DNA of 40,349 nucleotides. Source: a virus. Made by a program: the position numbers and the translations under genes. Numbering within the stretch: the stretch's first letter is position 1; the number at the start of each line of letters is the position of its first letter. This document shows positions 7,487-15,868 of the stretch, one piece after another. The notes under the pieces are model-generated. The model saw only the letters and a list, made by a program, of their open reading frames with translations. It did no database searches and had not been told where the DNA came from. The stretch covers positions 1 through 40,349 of the IMG/VR virus record IMGVR_UViG_3300037493_002359; one strand, written 5' to 3'.

Positions 7487-8443
7487 ATGCCACAAGCCAA
7501 TCTTCTCGATATTGCAAAGCTCAACGGCTCCGACACCATTGTCGGGCTGATTGAAGAGACTCTGACCTACGCTCCCGAGGTTCAGATCATGCCAGCGCGC
7601 ACCATTCGCGGCACCAGCTACAAGATCGCTTCCCGCGTCTCGTATCCCGGTGTTGGCTTCCGTGCCGCTAACGAAGGGTCGACCCCGAGCAAATCGGAGT
7701 TCGAGAATCAACTCATTGAGTGCTACATCCTGTCGGGTGCGGTGCAAGCCGACGTTGCAGTCGCCCGCGCTTATGAGGACGGGGAGCAAGCGTGGAAAGA
7801 CATTGAGTCGATCGGCGTCATGCGTCAGGCGATGATTGAACTGGGCTCCCAAGTCATTTACGGGACATCGGTCGATGCTAAAGGCTTCCCTGGCCTGCAA
7901 GCTATCCACACCGCCTTCAACTCCGGCCTCGGCGCTTCCGCTCTGACGGTGGATGCGGGCGGGACCGCCGCTGGCACTGGCTCTTCGGTCTACGGCATCA
8001 ACACCGACACCCAAGGCGTTCAGCTCGTCTTTGGTGCTGGTACGACCTTTGAACTGGGTGAGTGGCGCATTGAGAACGTCGGCACCTCCTCGGTGTATCC
8101 GGCTCACGTCGCCAACCTGACCGCTTGGGTGGGGATGCAAGTCGGCAGCAAGTACAGCGTGGGTCGCCTCAAGGACGCAACCGAAGATTCAGGGTTCGGC
8201 GTTACCGATGCTAAGTTGGCCGCCTTGCTCAGTAAATATCCAGTGGGCTACCGTCCAAACTACTGGCTGATGAACCGCCGCTCTGCCTATCAGCTCCAAG
8301 TCAGCCGCTCTGCAACCACCATTCAAAGCGGTGTCAAAACTTCAAGCGGTTCTGAGATCTTTGCTCCGCTGCCTACTGAGTCGAATGGCATCTCAATCGT
8401 TATCACCGACTCCATCCTCAACGATGAAGCTCTCACCGCCTAA
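7487..8443 (+). CDS. Major capsid protein (HK97-fold)
   Basis: A 318-residue protein following protease/scaffold. It carries features of HK97-fold capsids: an N-arm, an extended loop around SYKIASRVSYPGVGF, a spine helix (GEQAWKDIESIGVMRQAMIELG) and a late A-domain segment (YPVGYRPNYWLMNRRSAYQLQ, quoted here as PNYWLMNRRSAYQL). Length is in the usual 300-400 range. It forms the shell hexamers and pentamers. It starts 18 bases after the scaffold stop, without a clear SD. Confidence 0.88.
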   Translation: MPQANLLDIAKLNGSDTIVGLIEETLTYAPEVQIMPARTIRGTSYKIASRVSYPGVGFRAANEGSTPSKSEFENQLIECYILSGAVQADVAVARAYEDGEQAWKDIESIGVMRQAMIELGSQVIYGTSVDAKGFPGLQAIHTAFNSGLGASALTVDAGGTAAGTGSSVYGINTDTQGVQLVFGAGTTFELGEWRIENVGTSSVYPAHVANLTAWVGMQVGSKYSVGRLKDATEDSGFGVTDAKLAALLSKYPVGYRPNYWLMNRRSAYQLQVSRSATTIQSGVKTSSGSEIFAPLPTESNGISIVITDSILNDEALTA

Positions 8444-8462
8444 CCTTTAAGAATCTAAGACC

Positions 8463-8873
8463 ATGCCTAACGAATTCTCTCGAAACATTCAGGACGCCGA
8501 CCTGACGAAGGCTCGGCTTCTGACCGCCGCTGACGGCAACGTCACTTCTCCTGACCTCGACCTTGGAACAAACTCAAAAGGGTTTTTCCCTGAGAATACC
8601 GAAGTCGAAGTTTTGATTCCTGCGTTGACTGCTACTCAGCTCGCTTCGGCGGACACTCTGACCATTCTGTTGCAGGGTGGATCGGCGGTCACTCCGACGA
8701 CCAGCTTGGGCCTGTCGGCAGTGCTGACCGGAACAGGAAGCGCAATTCCTCAAACATCCTTCCGCTTCCGGCTGCCTTCTCCTGCTCCGCGCTATGTGAA
8801 CGCCAAGTTCACCACAGCCGGCACTACGGGCGACATGAGCGCGGTGAGCGCCTCAGTCAGACTGCTGACCTAG
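8463..8873 (+). CDS. Capsid decoration or stabilising protein
   Basis: A 136-residue, beta-rich, Thr/Ser/Ala-rich protein directly after the capsid gene and before a terminator. Repeated strands (TEVEVLIPALTATQL, SFRFRLPSPAPRYVNAKF) and length resemble small capsid-surface proteins such as the Bbp16-like family. It would bind mature shells from outside. The role is inferred from position and predicted fold. Confidence 0.6.
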   Translation: MPNEFSRNIQDADLTKARLLTAADGNVTSPDLDLGTNSKGFFPENTEVEVLIPALTATQLASADTLTILLQGGSAVTPTTSLGLSAVLTGTGSAIPQTSFRFRLPSPAPRYVNAKFTTAGTTGDMSAVSASVRLLT

Positions 8874-8901
8874 TTTTTGGTGTTGGGGTGTTTTCATGTG
8901 G

Positions 8902-8940
8902 GCGGCTGACAGGGTTTCTATCCTTGTCAGCCGCTTTTTT
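8902..8940 (+). terminator. Rho-independent terminator after the head genes
   Basis: The stem GCGGCTGACA (8902-8911) pairs perfectly with TGTCAGCCGC (8925-8934), with a 13-base loop and a run of six T. It separates the head genes from the connector genes. The next ATG lies only two bases after the T run, so some read-through or a separate promoter must serve the tail genes. Confidence 0.9.
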
Positions 8941-8942
8941 GT

Positions 8943-9302
8943 ATGACCTACGCATCACGCATCGCCGCCGCGCATGGCCGCATCCGGAACAAATTCGGTG
9001 CGGTGACGCAGACTGATAACCTTTATATCTGGCACCAAGGCGCGCAGATCCCGTGCTACGAATCAACTGGCCGCACTCAGCGTGATCTGCTGGCGTCAAT
9101 AGTGGTCAAGGATCAAACGCTAACCGTAAACGCTACCAAGGCTGCATTCACGACCGCGCCGCAGACCGGCGACGAGGTGAAGTTTGGCACGATCTTGGCA
9201 ACGGCAGTCACTCTTCGCATCGACAGCATCCAGACGAATACAATTCGTCCGTTCTATGCTCTCGATCTCATCGACCCAAACAAGGAGGCAACAGCGGCAT
9301 GA
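8943..9302 (+). CDS. Head-tail connector-like protein
   Basis: A 119-residue protein between capsid and tail completion genes. The first third is helical and basic (RIAAAHGRIRNKFG), the rest beta strands (TLTVNATKAAFTTAPQTGDE, ATAVTLRIDSIQ). Its place and size fit a head-closure or stopper protein, but I see no diagnostic motif. It starts at once after the terminator T run and overlaps the next gene by four bases. Its end holds AAGGAGG, an unusually good SD for the gene at 9299. Confidence 0.5.
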   Translation: MTYASRIAAAHGRIRNKFGAVTQTDNLYIWHQGAQIPCYESTGRTQRDLLASIVVKDQTLTVNATKAAFTTAPQTGDEVKFGTILATAVTLRIDSIQTNTIRPFYALDLIDPNKEATAA

Positions 9303-9922
9303 GTGCAACAATCACATTTGACGATGCCGAATTGCGGCGCGCCCTTTCACAATACGGGCAAATGAAGAACAAGACTGATGCCGATGTGGTAAATAAAGCC
9401 ATGCGGTATTGGCTACCTTTTGCGGCGAAGCGCGTTATTAAGAAAACTCCCGGTCGTAAGCGTGTCACAAGGGATTTAATGGCTAGAGCTAAAAACCCCA
9501 AGAAATCAAACAATTTAGGGCAGTACAATAATACGGTTGCAGCAGCGATTATCTTTGATCGTTTAAAAAAAGCAGGCAGGCCGGTGCCCGTCAATATCGT
9601 GGAAAAGATAGACAATTTCTTTCACGCTAAAAACAACTCAGTCAATTTCTTGCGAGCTGGATTTATTCCAGCATATCGACTTTTCAAAGTGCCGGGAAAA
9701 GGGCCAGCCAATCAAAGAGTTTTCAAAGGCAGAAGCCAAGGAAAAATTGCCGTACAATCAGTCTTTTTTAAAGTTGAAGCGTTTGCTCGCAACGCACGAG
9801 AAGGAGCCACAAAGCTCGCCCCTGAAGCGTTTCGTGAGGCTCTTCCAGAAGTAACAGCGATTTTCATCAAGTTCATGAACCAAGATTTACAAAGAATCGC
9901 AAATAGCACAGGTTTCGCGTAA
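9299..9922 (+). CDS. HK97 gp10-like tail completion protein
   Basis: A 207-residue basic protein resembling the HK97-gp10 family. The N-terminal FDDAELRRALSQYGQM helix is followed by NKAMRYWLPFAAKRVIKKTPGR, where a chain of neck subunits usually carries basic helices, then beta strands and a C-terminal helix. Members adapt the neck to the tail. This is one of the few genes here with a strong SD (AAGGAGG, 9282-9288), which lies in the upstream coding sequence. The gene is more A/T-rich than its neighbours. Confidence 0.65.
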   Translation: MSATITFDDAELRRALSQYGQMKNKTDADVVNKAMRYWLPFAAKRVIKKTPGRKRVTRDLMARAKNPKKSNNLGQYNNTVAAAIIFDRLKKAGRPVPVNIVEKIDNFFHAKNNSVNFLRAGFIPAYRLFKVPGKGPANQRVFKGRSQGKIAVQSVFFKVEAFARNAREGATKLAPEAFREALPEVTAIFIKFMNQDLQRIANSTGFA

Positions 9923-10407
9923 TGAACACTTATCCCATTAACCCAAGCGACAGATTACAACGCCGCATCTGTAGCGTTCTCACGAATGACCTCATTTCGC
10001 TGCCGTTGTTCTTGGGCTTTTCTGCACGGAACGGGAGAGAGTTCACGCAGGAGAAATATCCGTTTTTCTCAGTTCAGGTCACGGATAATCAAGAAGTGTT
10101 TCCAGGCTCAAATGCTTGGCGTATTGGAGTCACGGTGGCGATGGTTGAAGACAGAGAAGAGGCAAACCAGACATTTGGAGCCGACACACGCCCAAGGCAT
10201 GAGTTGCGCGGAGAGAACGTCACCGCTCGGCTGTTTGGCGTCTGGAATGGCTTGTCGCTGCCTGATGCGATCAACGCCATCAACAACACAGAGGACATTT
10301 ACGTGGTGAAGATGTACGCAAAATCTCAGGCAAACGGCACCATGAGCGAGGACGAGATTTCAACCGAGTACAGTTTCACGGTGGTTTGCGCTACAACAGA
10401 ACAGTAA
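9922..10407 (+). CDS. Tail terminator-like protein
   Basis: A 161-residue protein between the gp10-like gene and the tail-tube candidate, where phages encode the tail terminator (lambda gpU type). Features are FSARNGREFTQEKYPFFSVQ, beta strands with RIGVTVAMVEDRE, and a C-terminal EDEISTEYSFTVV strand. Lambda-type terminators are about 130-160 residues and cap the tail tube for head joining. No exact signature was recognised; the call is positional. The start overlaps the previous stop (TAATG). Confidence 0.55.
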   Translation: MNTYPINPSDRLQRRICSVLTNDLISLPLFLGFSARNGREFTQEKYPFFSVQVTDNQEVFPGSNAWRIGVTVAMVEDREEANQTFGADTRPRHELRGENVTARLFGVWNGLSLPDAINAINNTEDIYVVKMYAKSQANGTMSEDEISTEYSFTVVCATTEQ

Positions 10408-10409
10408 GA

Positions 10410-10415
10410 TTGACA
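10410..10415 (+). promoter_or_regulatory. TTGACA gene-start motif, N14 before ATG 10430
   Basis: TAAGATTGACA, with TAA the upstream stop, stands exactly 14 bases before the start of the tail-tube candidate gene, a product needed in many copies. No -10 box lies at the expected distance. Confidence 0.65.
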
Positions 10416-10429
10416 CACTCCTCAATAAT

Positions 10430-10831
10430 ATGGCCGCCGTCCAAGCAATCATTCGATATGGAGACATTCCTTCAACCACTCTGTTGAATGAATCAAATTC
10501 TGTGACTCCTGAAATTTTGGTGCAGTCACTAACCACCACTGCTACTCGTGATGAAAAAGCCTATTTGGACGCGCGCGGCGTGACCTTTGCCCTAGAGTAC
10601 CGCAACCCAACCATTTCCTTTGCTTTTGACGGATATATCAGCAACCGGACCGGATCGCTCTCTAATGGCCATCCGGGCGAGCAGGTGATGGCATTGGCAA
10701 ACTTTACTACAGACATTTTTGGCTTTGATCCATCCGACGGCGTGATGGTCTACCTTGACCCGACGCGCTCCGAGACAAACGAAGAAATTGCAAAGACGAC
10801 CTTTACAGTGAAGCAATATCCATTTGTTTAA
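10430..10831 (+). CDS. Major tail tube protein (candidate)
   Basis: A 133-residue beta-rich protein upstream of the chaperone and tape-measure genes. It contains an N-terminal strand (QAIIRYGDIP), a central TFALEYRNPTISFAFDGYIS block and a C-terminal DPTRSETNEEIAKTTFTVKQ. Small tail-tube proteins of siphoviruses have this size, fold tendency and location. Hexameric rings would stack along the tape measure. Only gene order and composition support this call. Confidence 0.6.
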   Translation: MAAVQAIIRYGDIPSTTLLNESNSVTPEILVQSLTTTATRDEKAYLDARGVTFALEYRNPTISFAFDGYISNRTGSLSNGHPGEQVMALANFTTDIFGFDPSDGVMVYLDPTRSETNEEIAKTTFTVKQYPFV

Positions 10832-10834
10832 TGG

Positions 10835-11236
10835 ATGCACACTTGGATTCCATGCAATGACCTAGATCTAGCGGCGGCGTTTGGCACAATCGGGGTTCCC
10901 ATGAAGCCTGACGTGCAAGTCAGGGCAGACACGGGCAAGGAATATGTGACAGTGTTCCTTGCCACTGAAAGCGCCACAAATCCTGCCTATCGGACCGGCG
11001 AGTTGATGAAGATGCTAAAAAGCGGAGACCTTGAAAAGCTCGACCCAGAGCACCCGCTGCTTTATGCAATTACTGCCGTTAAGAACCGGCACGCCGTCAC
11101 CCGTGCGGTTCAAGCAGCAGAACGCATGATCCTGATCAGCATTAAAGGCAGCAAGCGGACTGCCTACGTGCGAGAAAATATCACAGGTGAGGGGCTTGCA
11201 ATGGCAGAGCGTTTCCTGCATACTGGGCGACCATGA
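10835..11236 (+). CDS. Tail-region hypothetical protein
   Basis: A 133-residue protein three bases after the tail-tube stop. It combines an alpha-helical part (YRTGELMKMLKSGDLEKLDPE) with a beta/helix C-terminus (VTRAVQAAERMILISIKGSK). I do not recognise it. Its place, one gene before the chaperone pair, fits a tail assembly accessory protein. The start is the ATG at 10835; another ATG at 10831 is out of frame. Four-base overlap with the next gene. Confidence 0.55.
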   Translation: MHTWIPCNDLDLAAAFGTIGVPMKPDVQVRADTGKEYVTVFLATESATNPAYRTGELMKMLKSGDLEKLDPEHPLLYAITAVKNRHAVTRAVQAAERMILISIKGSKRTAYVRENITGEGLAMAERFLHTGRP

Positions 11237-11685
11237 CCGCTCTTGCTGAAAGAAACATTTCCATTCTTGATCTTCCTACGGAGGAGGCCGCCGAGAAAAA
11301 GAGAGAAGCCGCCTTTAACAGCGGCTATTCATGGGATGGGAAACAGTTTGAAGGGCTGACTTCAGCTAGGAAGGATCTCTGGTCTTCCTTGTGCCACAAG
11401 GCCGGATTTCCTTTATTAAGTCAGTGTTTTGACGATGTGGTTCTTTTCACACCATTAGCAAAGGCCATCATTTTCGTATGCTCAACACCTAAAGCAGATC
11501 TCAAGCAGATGCGGTCGCAGGGAATGCAGTCTGTCTTAGACGCTTTTGAGGACTGGTGCGACGATAAAGTGCCGATCAGAATGGAGTCTGAGGCCATATC
11601 GCTTGGCATTAGAATCCTAAACGATTCATCTGCAAATCAATCTGAAGTTCTACCAGCGGAAGGTGTTGAGGTAAAAAAGCCTTAG
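11233..11685 (+). CDS. Tail assembly chaperone G-like (zero-frame product)
   Basis: A 150-residue, mostly helical protein ending in VEVKKP just after a slippery A AAA AAG heptamer. It begins ITALAERN-like and contains helical blocks (SARKDLWSSLCHKAG, LKQMRSQGMQSVLDAFEDW). As in lambda G, the zero-frame product binds the tape measure with its frameshifted longer form. Position (between tail tube and tape measure), length and the shift site all fit. Sequence similarity to a named family is not visible to me. Confidence 0.7.
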   Translation: MTALAERNISILDLPTEEAAEKKREAAFNSGYSWDGKQFEGLTSARKDLWSSLCHKAGFPLLSQCFDDVVLFTPLAKAIIFVCSTPKADLKQMRSQGMQSVLDAFEDWCDDKVPIRMESEAISLGIRILNDSSANQSEVLPAEGVEVKKP

Positions 11686-11918
11686 CGTATCCGGTCTGGT
11701 CAGCCTATTACGTCGCCTTAGTGCATCAAATGACCGGGCTGGATGAGGATTCCATTCTCTGGGATCTTCCTTTGTCACGAGGATTGGCCTACATGCACGT
11801 CTCCTACCTAATGCAGGGCAATGAGACTCAATGGCCAAGCGACGGACGAGAAAGCCTTGCAATGGCCGACGTTCGTAAAATGCTAAAAGACAAGCCTTGG
11901 CGTAGGCTTGACATTTGA
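11233..11918 (+). CDS. Tail chaperone GT-like frameshift fusion
   Basis: A -1 slip at A AAA AAG (11673-11679; zero-frame codons AAA AAG) joins 149 codons of the upstream gene to 79 codons that run from 11679 to the TGA at 11916-11918. The product is about 228 residues. The -1 frame is open from the slip site, continues through ALAYPVWSAYYVAL and the segment MTGLDEDSILWDLPL, and ends KPWRRLDI. This mirrors the lambda G/GT system, where the T extension recruits tail tube to the tape measure. The downstream frame alone could start at GTG 11721, but the open reading through the slip site makes a fusion far more likely. Confidence 0.8.
11673..11679 (+). promoter_or_regulatory. -1 ribosomal frameshift site A AAA AAG
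   Basis: This classic heptamer, of the kind used in E. coli dnaX, is in the correct phase (zero-frame codons AAA, AAG) and four bases before the zero-frame TAG. The -1 frame is open beyond it. I see no obvious strong downstream stem-loop, so the efficiency cannot be judged. Confidence 0.8.
11908..11913 (+). promoter_or_regulatory. TTGACA gene-start motif, N14 before ATG 11928
   Basis: GGCTTGACA lies exactly 14 bases before the tape-measure ATG. A second TTGACA (11915-11920) overlaps the GT stop and is 7 bases from the ATG. Confidence 0.6.
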
Positions 11919-11927
11919 CAATCAGCA

Positions 11928-13454
11928 ATGGTCTCTCTTGATGCAACACTCAGGTTAAACTCTGCCGACTTTCAAGGCGGGCTGAATCGCGCAATTATTG
12001 CGTCAAACTCCGCTGTGTCGCGGATGTCTAGTCAATTCAACTCGCTGCGCAATGTGGCGGCGTTTGGTGCGGTGGGCGCGTCTGTTGGTATTTTAGGTGA
12101 CAAAATTATTGAAAGCACTGTAAGTTTTGAAAAATACAAAAGGCAGTTAGCTTTGGTGACGGGAGGAATTGAATCAGCTAACAAGAAATTTAAGGAGCTG
12201 CAAAAGGTCGCTTTGCAGCCGGGGATGGATCTGGCATCCACAGTTGATGCGCAGATCCGTCTGCAAACCATGGGCTACACTGCGGAAGAAGCCACTGGGC
12301 ATATTCAAACACTCGGCAAAAATGTCGCAGCGTTTGGCGGCGGTGGCGAACAGATGAAAGGCGTCATCTTGGCGTTTTCTCAAATCAGCTCAAAAGGCAA
12401 AGTATTTGCGGAGGAAATCAATCAGATTGCGGAACGGCTGCCAACCGTTCGCAATCTGATGAAGCAGGCGTTCGGGACAAGCAATACCGAAGATCTGCAA
12501 AAGATGGGTCTTTCTGCGAAGGATTTTACAGACAAAATCCTAAACGGAATGGCCAACGCTCAGCCGGTGGCCGCCGGATTGGACGAAGAGCTGAAAAAGA
12601 TAAAGATGACGATGGCGTCAATAATGGCTGATGAGAATGGATTTCTCTCTTCTTTTCTGGGCGGCGTAAACGAAGGGATTACCAAAGCCAATGATTTTCG
12701 TAAAGCTCTGATTTCTGTTTATGAGACGTTTTTGATCAACGAAGATCAATTAAACTCCTATCGTGATTCTCTGGCGTTTTCCGTAAAAATGCAGGAAAAA
12801 TTAACGGCGGCTCAATCACAAACAAAAACAGACGCCGAGAAAAAAGAAGCCGACGAGAAGAAATCGACTGCCGATAAGATAAAGAGAGAAGCAGAATACA
12901 TTAAGACGTTAAACGAAAGGATGAAGGTGATGTCGCTCAGTACTCAAAATGTTGAGGACGATCAAACCAAGCTCGACATGGTAAACAAGGAGATTGCATC
13001 CATTTACCACATGAACGATCTCATTTTGAAGCTAAACAAAGCAAGAGAGAATGGAACAGCCTTGACTGAAGCCGACGCAACTGCGGTCGGAAGAGCTTTA
13101 GGGCTTTTGAAGCAAAAGGACGGACTAGAGAAATCCATTCTTGAAAAGAAAAAAGCGCAGTTTGAGAAGGACGTAAATCAGCAGATGCTAGGGCCAAGAG
13201 AACGCAGAGAGCAGATGCGTAAAGAGAACGACCGCAAGCGGGCAGAAAAACTTGTAGGCAGAAGAGGCTTTGAAAAAGAGGTCAATGATGAATGGAAGCG
13301 AATGCAGAAGGAAGGAAACATTGATCCGTTTATGAACAAAGAAAGATTACGACGAGACATGGCAAAAGAGAAAGTTGGCAACGAGGATCAGAAAAAAGCC
13401 AACGAAACGCTCCAGAGTATTTTTAACGTCTTAACCCGTCTCGCGACCGCTTAA
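11928..13454 (+). CDS. Tail tape-measure protein
   Basis: A 508-residue, largely helical protein with the tape-measure N-terminal pattern. SLDATLRLNSADFQGGLNRA is followed by SFEKYKRQLALVTGG and the FAEEINQIAERLPTVRNLMK block shared by phage tape-measure N-terminal domains. The C-terminal half is highly charged coiled coil (RERREQMRKENDRKRAEKLV). Length sets the tail length; at about 0.15 nm per residue this suggests a short tail near 75 nm. The tape also guides tube assembly with the chaperones. It has no peptidase or muralytic domain. Confidence 0.88.
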   Translation: MVSLDATLRLNSADFQGGLNRAIIASNSAVSRMSSQFNSLRNVAAFGAVGASVGILGDKIIESTVSFEKYKRQLALVTGGIESANKKFKELQKVALQPGMDLASTVDAQIRLQTMGYTAEEATGHIQTLGKNVAAFGGGGEQMKGVILAFSQISSKGKVFAEEINQIAERLPTVRNLMKQAFGTSNTEDLQKMGLSAKDFTDKILNGMANAQPVAAGLDEELKKIKMTMASIMADENGFLSSFLGGVNEGITKANDFRKALISVYETFLINEDQLNSYRDSLAFSVKMQEKLTAAQSQTKTDAEKKEADEKKSTADKIKREAEYIKTLNERMKVMSLSTQNVEDDQTKLDMVNKEIASIYHMNDLILKLNKARENGTALTEADATAVGRALGLLKQKDGLEKSILEKKKAQFEKDVNQQMLGPRERREQMRKENDRKRAEKLVGRRGFEKEVNDEWKRMQKEGNIDPFMNKERLRRDMAKEKVGNEDQKKANETLQSIFNVLTRLATA

Positions 13455-13456
13455 CC

Positions 13457-14095
13457 ATGCCAATTTCTTCCAGTGAAACATTTTGGCCAGGATCAACAGA
13501 TCCAGTTCTTGCTGAGAACGGCCTGCGCTTGTCCGTCTCAGAAAGCGGCTGGGATACCATGACGCTGAAGTACTGGGGCAGGACCGACGCGCCATCTACA
13601 TATGCCGCAACCCACTTCGCCACAGGGGCACAGCCAGCACTGTACCCGAACATGTACTACAACGGGGTGAGTGTCTCACAGGAGGGATCGAACATCTACT
13701 CGTTCGACGTGCAGGCGGCGGGGCTACTTGGCTCGCAAGCGGTGAAGCGCACGGTGTCGAGCAAGATCCAAAGTTACAAGACTGGTCTAGGCACAGTGCC
13801 GGGGACAGGCAACGTCGGCGAGATCCAAGGGCAGTACATTAATCTTTCCTGCACGTTTCATCAAGTCACCGAGTTTTTCCCAAACACGGCCACAAGACCC
13901 GAGAACGCTATTGCGCTAGGGCCGCTGCCGCCGTTCCCAACAAACCCGTTCACCTCAATCACAACTCCAATCTACAACTTCCCCTACGGGTGGATTCAGG
14001 ATGGATTAGAGATCGAGACCATCAACGGCGACGGCGTGTCGATTTACCTCGTGAAGCAAAGCATGGTCTACATCTATTCCGTGATGCCTGGCTGA
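13457..14095 (+). CDS. Distal tail protein (hypothetical)
   Basis: A 212-residue, beta-rich protein rich in Ser/Thr/Tyr/Gly, two codons after the tape measure. It reads as a compact jelly-roll-like domain (SSSETFWPGSTDPVLAENGLR split as SETFWPGSTDPVLAENG; FPYGWIQDGLEIETINGDG). Phages place the distal tail or baseplate hub here. I do not recognise the family. An A/C-rich TTAACC precedes the ATG and no SD is present. Codon usage and GC return to the high-GC style after the more A/T-rich tape measure. Confidence 0.5.
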   Translation: MPISSSETFWPGSTDPVLAENGLRLSVSESGWDTMTLKYWGRTDAPSTYAATHFATGAQPALYPNMYYNGVSVSQEGSNIYSFDVQAAGLLGSQAVKRTVSSKIQSYKTGLGTVPGTGNVGEIQGQYINLSCTFHQVTEFFPNTATRPENAIALGPLPPFPTNPFTSITTPIYNFPYGWIQDGLEIETINGDGVSIYLVKQSMVYIYSVMPG

Positions 14096-14096
14096 T

Positions 14097-14975
14097 ATGC
14101 TGCCACAACTCCCAGTCATAGACCCGAAGGTCAACGGTGCGCGGTCGGGCGGACTGCTCAACCGTCTGGTGGATCGCATCAAGATGCAGCGGCTTCTCAG
14201 CTCGGAGACGGTCATCATCACCGAGACCAAGGACGGGCAGATCATCGACCGGCTTGGCTCCGGCGGGGTGGCCGCTCCTTTCGCTCTAGGCTTTGCTGTG
14301 TCGCTCGACGGCACTAATGTGGTAGTCGCACCCGGCAGGCTGCTGTATCCGCTCTGGGGTGCCATTCTAGGCGACAATCCGACGCCGGGCGACTGGCAAA
14401 AGGAAGTCAATTACATCGGCGGCACCTTGACTGGCACGGTGACGCAAGTCTGGCTCAGCGTGCTGTGGTCAGAGAGCGATACCACTACGACCGGACCACT
14501 CGGCACGACCACCTACAACATCTCGGGAGCGGCTGGCGGACGAGGCGGTGGTGGTGGCGGTGGTGGCGCGGCTGCGGGCCTGCAACCCGATATCCGTGGG
14601 ACTGCGGGAGATGCGGGCGAGAATGGCGACGGGACCGGCCTAGGCGGCAACGGAGGCATCGTGCTCGATTACGACACTGACCCGCCGACGCCGGTGACCG
14701 GGCTCGGCAACAGCTATGGCGCCAGCGGTGGAGCTGGCGGTGTGGGTGGTGCTGGTGGCGCAGGTGGAAGCACCACGTTTACCCGCGCAACCAAGGCAAC
14801 CGCGCAGATCCGCAAATGGAGTATTAACGGCATCTCGCTACACACAGCAAAAGGCGCCGCCAGCCAAGCGGCATCATGGATTCAACTGGCGACCATTAGC
14901 GGCACCAGTATCACGCAGCATGTGGCGGGCAGCATCTCAATCACGCCCCCGGCCATCACTTTTATCATCACCTGA
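14097..14975 (+). CDS. Glycine-rich tail protein 1 (tandem paralogue)
   Basis: A 292-residue protein, first of three tandem paralogues. The shared N-terminus is MLPQLPVID, then a helix with RLVDRIKMQR and an ETKDGQI strand. A glycine-rich core follows (GGRGGGGGGGGAAAG and the GGAGGVGGAGGAGGS run), then a C-terminal beta domain (QIRKWSINGISLHT, ISITPPAITFIIT). Gly-rich stretches of this type form polyglycine-II bundles in phage adhesins such as gp38, so it probably sits at the tail tip. Start ATG 14097 is one base after the previous stop. Confidence 0.65.
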   Translation: MLPQLPVIDPKVNGARSGGLLNRLVDRIKMQRLLSSETVIITETKDGQIIDRLGSGGVAAPFALGFAVSLDGTNVVVAPGRLLYPLWGAILGDNPTPGDWQKEVNYIGGTLTGTVTQVWLSVLWSESDTTTTGPLGTTTYNISGAAGGRGGGGGGGGAAAGLQPDIRGTAGDAGENGDGTGLGGNGGIVLDYDTDPPTPVTGLGNSYGASGGAGGVGGAGGAGGSTTFTRATKATAQIRKWSINGISLHTAKGAASQAASWIQLATISGTSITQHVAGSISITPPAITFIIT

Positions 14976-15868
14976 TGCTGCCAGACATTCCCAACTTTAA
15001 CCTCGGCGACGTGTACGTCTTGACCGGCAAGACACTCGAAAAGATCGTGCGGCGGATCAAGATGCAGAGGCCAATCGAAGGTGCCAACATCCGACTGGAA
15101 GAGACGAATGCGGGCATTCTCCTACATGCTGACCAGCAGGTCGAGGTGGCGCCAACGGTTGCAATCAATCACGACTTTAAGGCAACGTCACCCGCATTCA
15201 ACACGCTCGATATTGCTGCTGGCAAAGTTTACGGCATCGAGTGGGGAACGCCAAGCATGAGCAACCCGCTACCAACAAACTGGCTGGCGCAGCAGGCGAG
15301 CATTGGGCTGACCACTCTTTCGGTTCCGTCTGGCAGTAGTGTATGGCTGCGCATCCAGCTCTCACAGGTCGATGTGAACATGAGCGGTGCGCTCTCGGCT
15401 ACGGGCGCGACAACGCTATCGGTGACGACCGGCGGCGGCGGTGCAGGTGGTGACGGTGGTGGCGGCGGCGCCGGCGGAGATGGCACAGCCGGCTATGCAG
15501 GTGCTGCGGGTGAAGCTGCATCCGGCCAGACCGCCGGAGATCCGGGGACAGGCACCCTGGGCGGAAGCAACGGGAACGAGAACTCAGGCACAGCGGCGGA
15601 AGGTGGAGATGGCGGAGATGGGGCTGCGGGTGGTGACGGACAGGTTAAATCGTTTACGCACTACACAACTCTGTTGATGGTGTTTCGCCGCTGGCAAGTC
15701 ACGTCTGCAAGCCTTGAGGTTCACGCAACCAAGCCAACCGCATCGCCTGCCAGCAACATCTACATCCGCATCGCGTCACAGACTGACGGAGTGGTGACAC
15801 AGTACCACGCGGGTTCCTATCACATCACGCTGCCAGCAGCCACTTTTATAAGCTCTCTTGTTCCCTGA
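14975..15868 (+). CDS. Glycine-rich tail protein 2 (tandem paralogue)
   Basis: A 297-residue paralogue of its neighbours: MLPDIPNFNLGDVYVLTGK, then RRIKMQRPIEGANIRLEET, matching RIKMQR and E-T in protein 1. The glycine core is GGGGAGGDGGGGGAGGDG and the end is a beta domain with FRRWQVTSASLEVHATKPTA. The C-terminal W-V-S-LEVH pattern recurs in protein 3. Start and previous stop share a base. Tandem copies of adhesins usually mean alternative or hetero-oligomeric tips. Confidence 0.65.
   Translation: MLPDIPNFNLGDVYVLTGKTLEKIVRRIKMQRPIEGANIRLEETNAGILLHADQQVEVAPTVAINHDFKATSPAFNTLDIAAGKVYGIEWGTPSMSNPLPTNWLAQQASIGLTTLSVPSGSSVWLRIQLSQVDVNMSGALSATGATTLSVTTGGGGAGGDGGGGGAGGDGTAGYAGAAGEAASGQTAGDPGTGTLGGSNGNENSGTAAEGGDGGDGAAGGDGQVKSFTHYTTLLMVFRRWQVTSASLEVHATKPTASPASNIYIRIASQTDGVVTQYHAGSYHITLPAATFISSLVP

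Noticed and set aside
7463-8140. 225-residue minus-strand ORF opposite the capsid gene
   Set aside because: Antisense shadow; the sense strand is the capsid gene with correct order and length.
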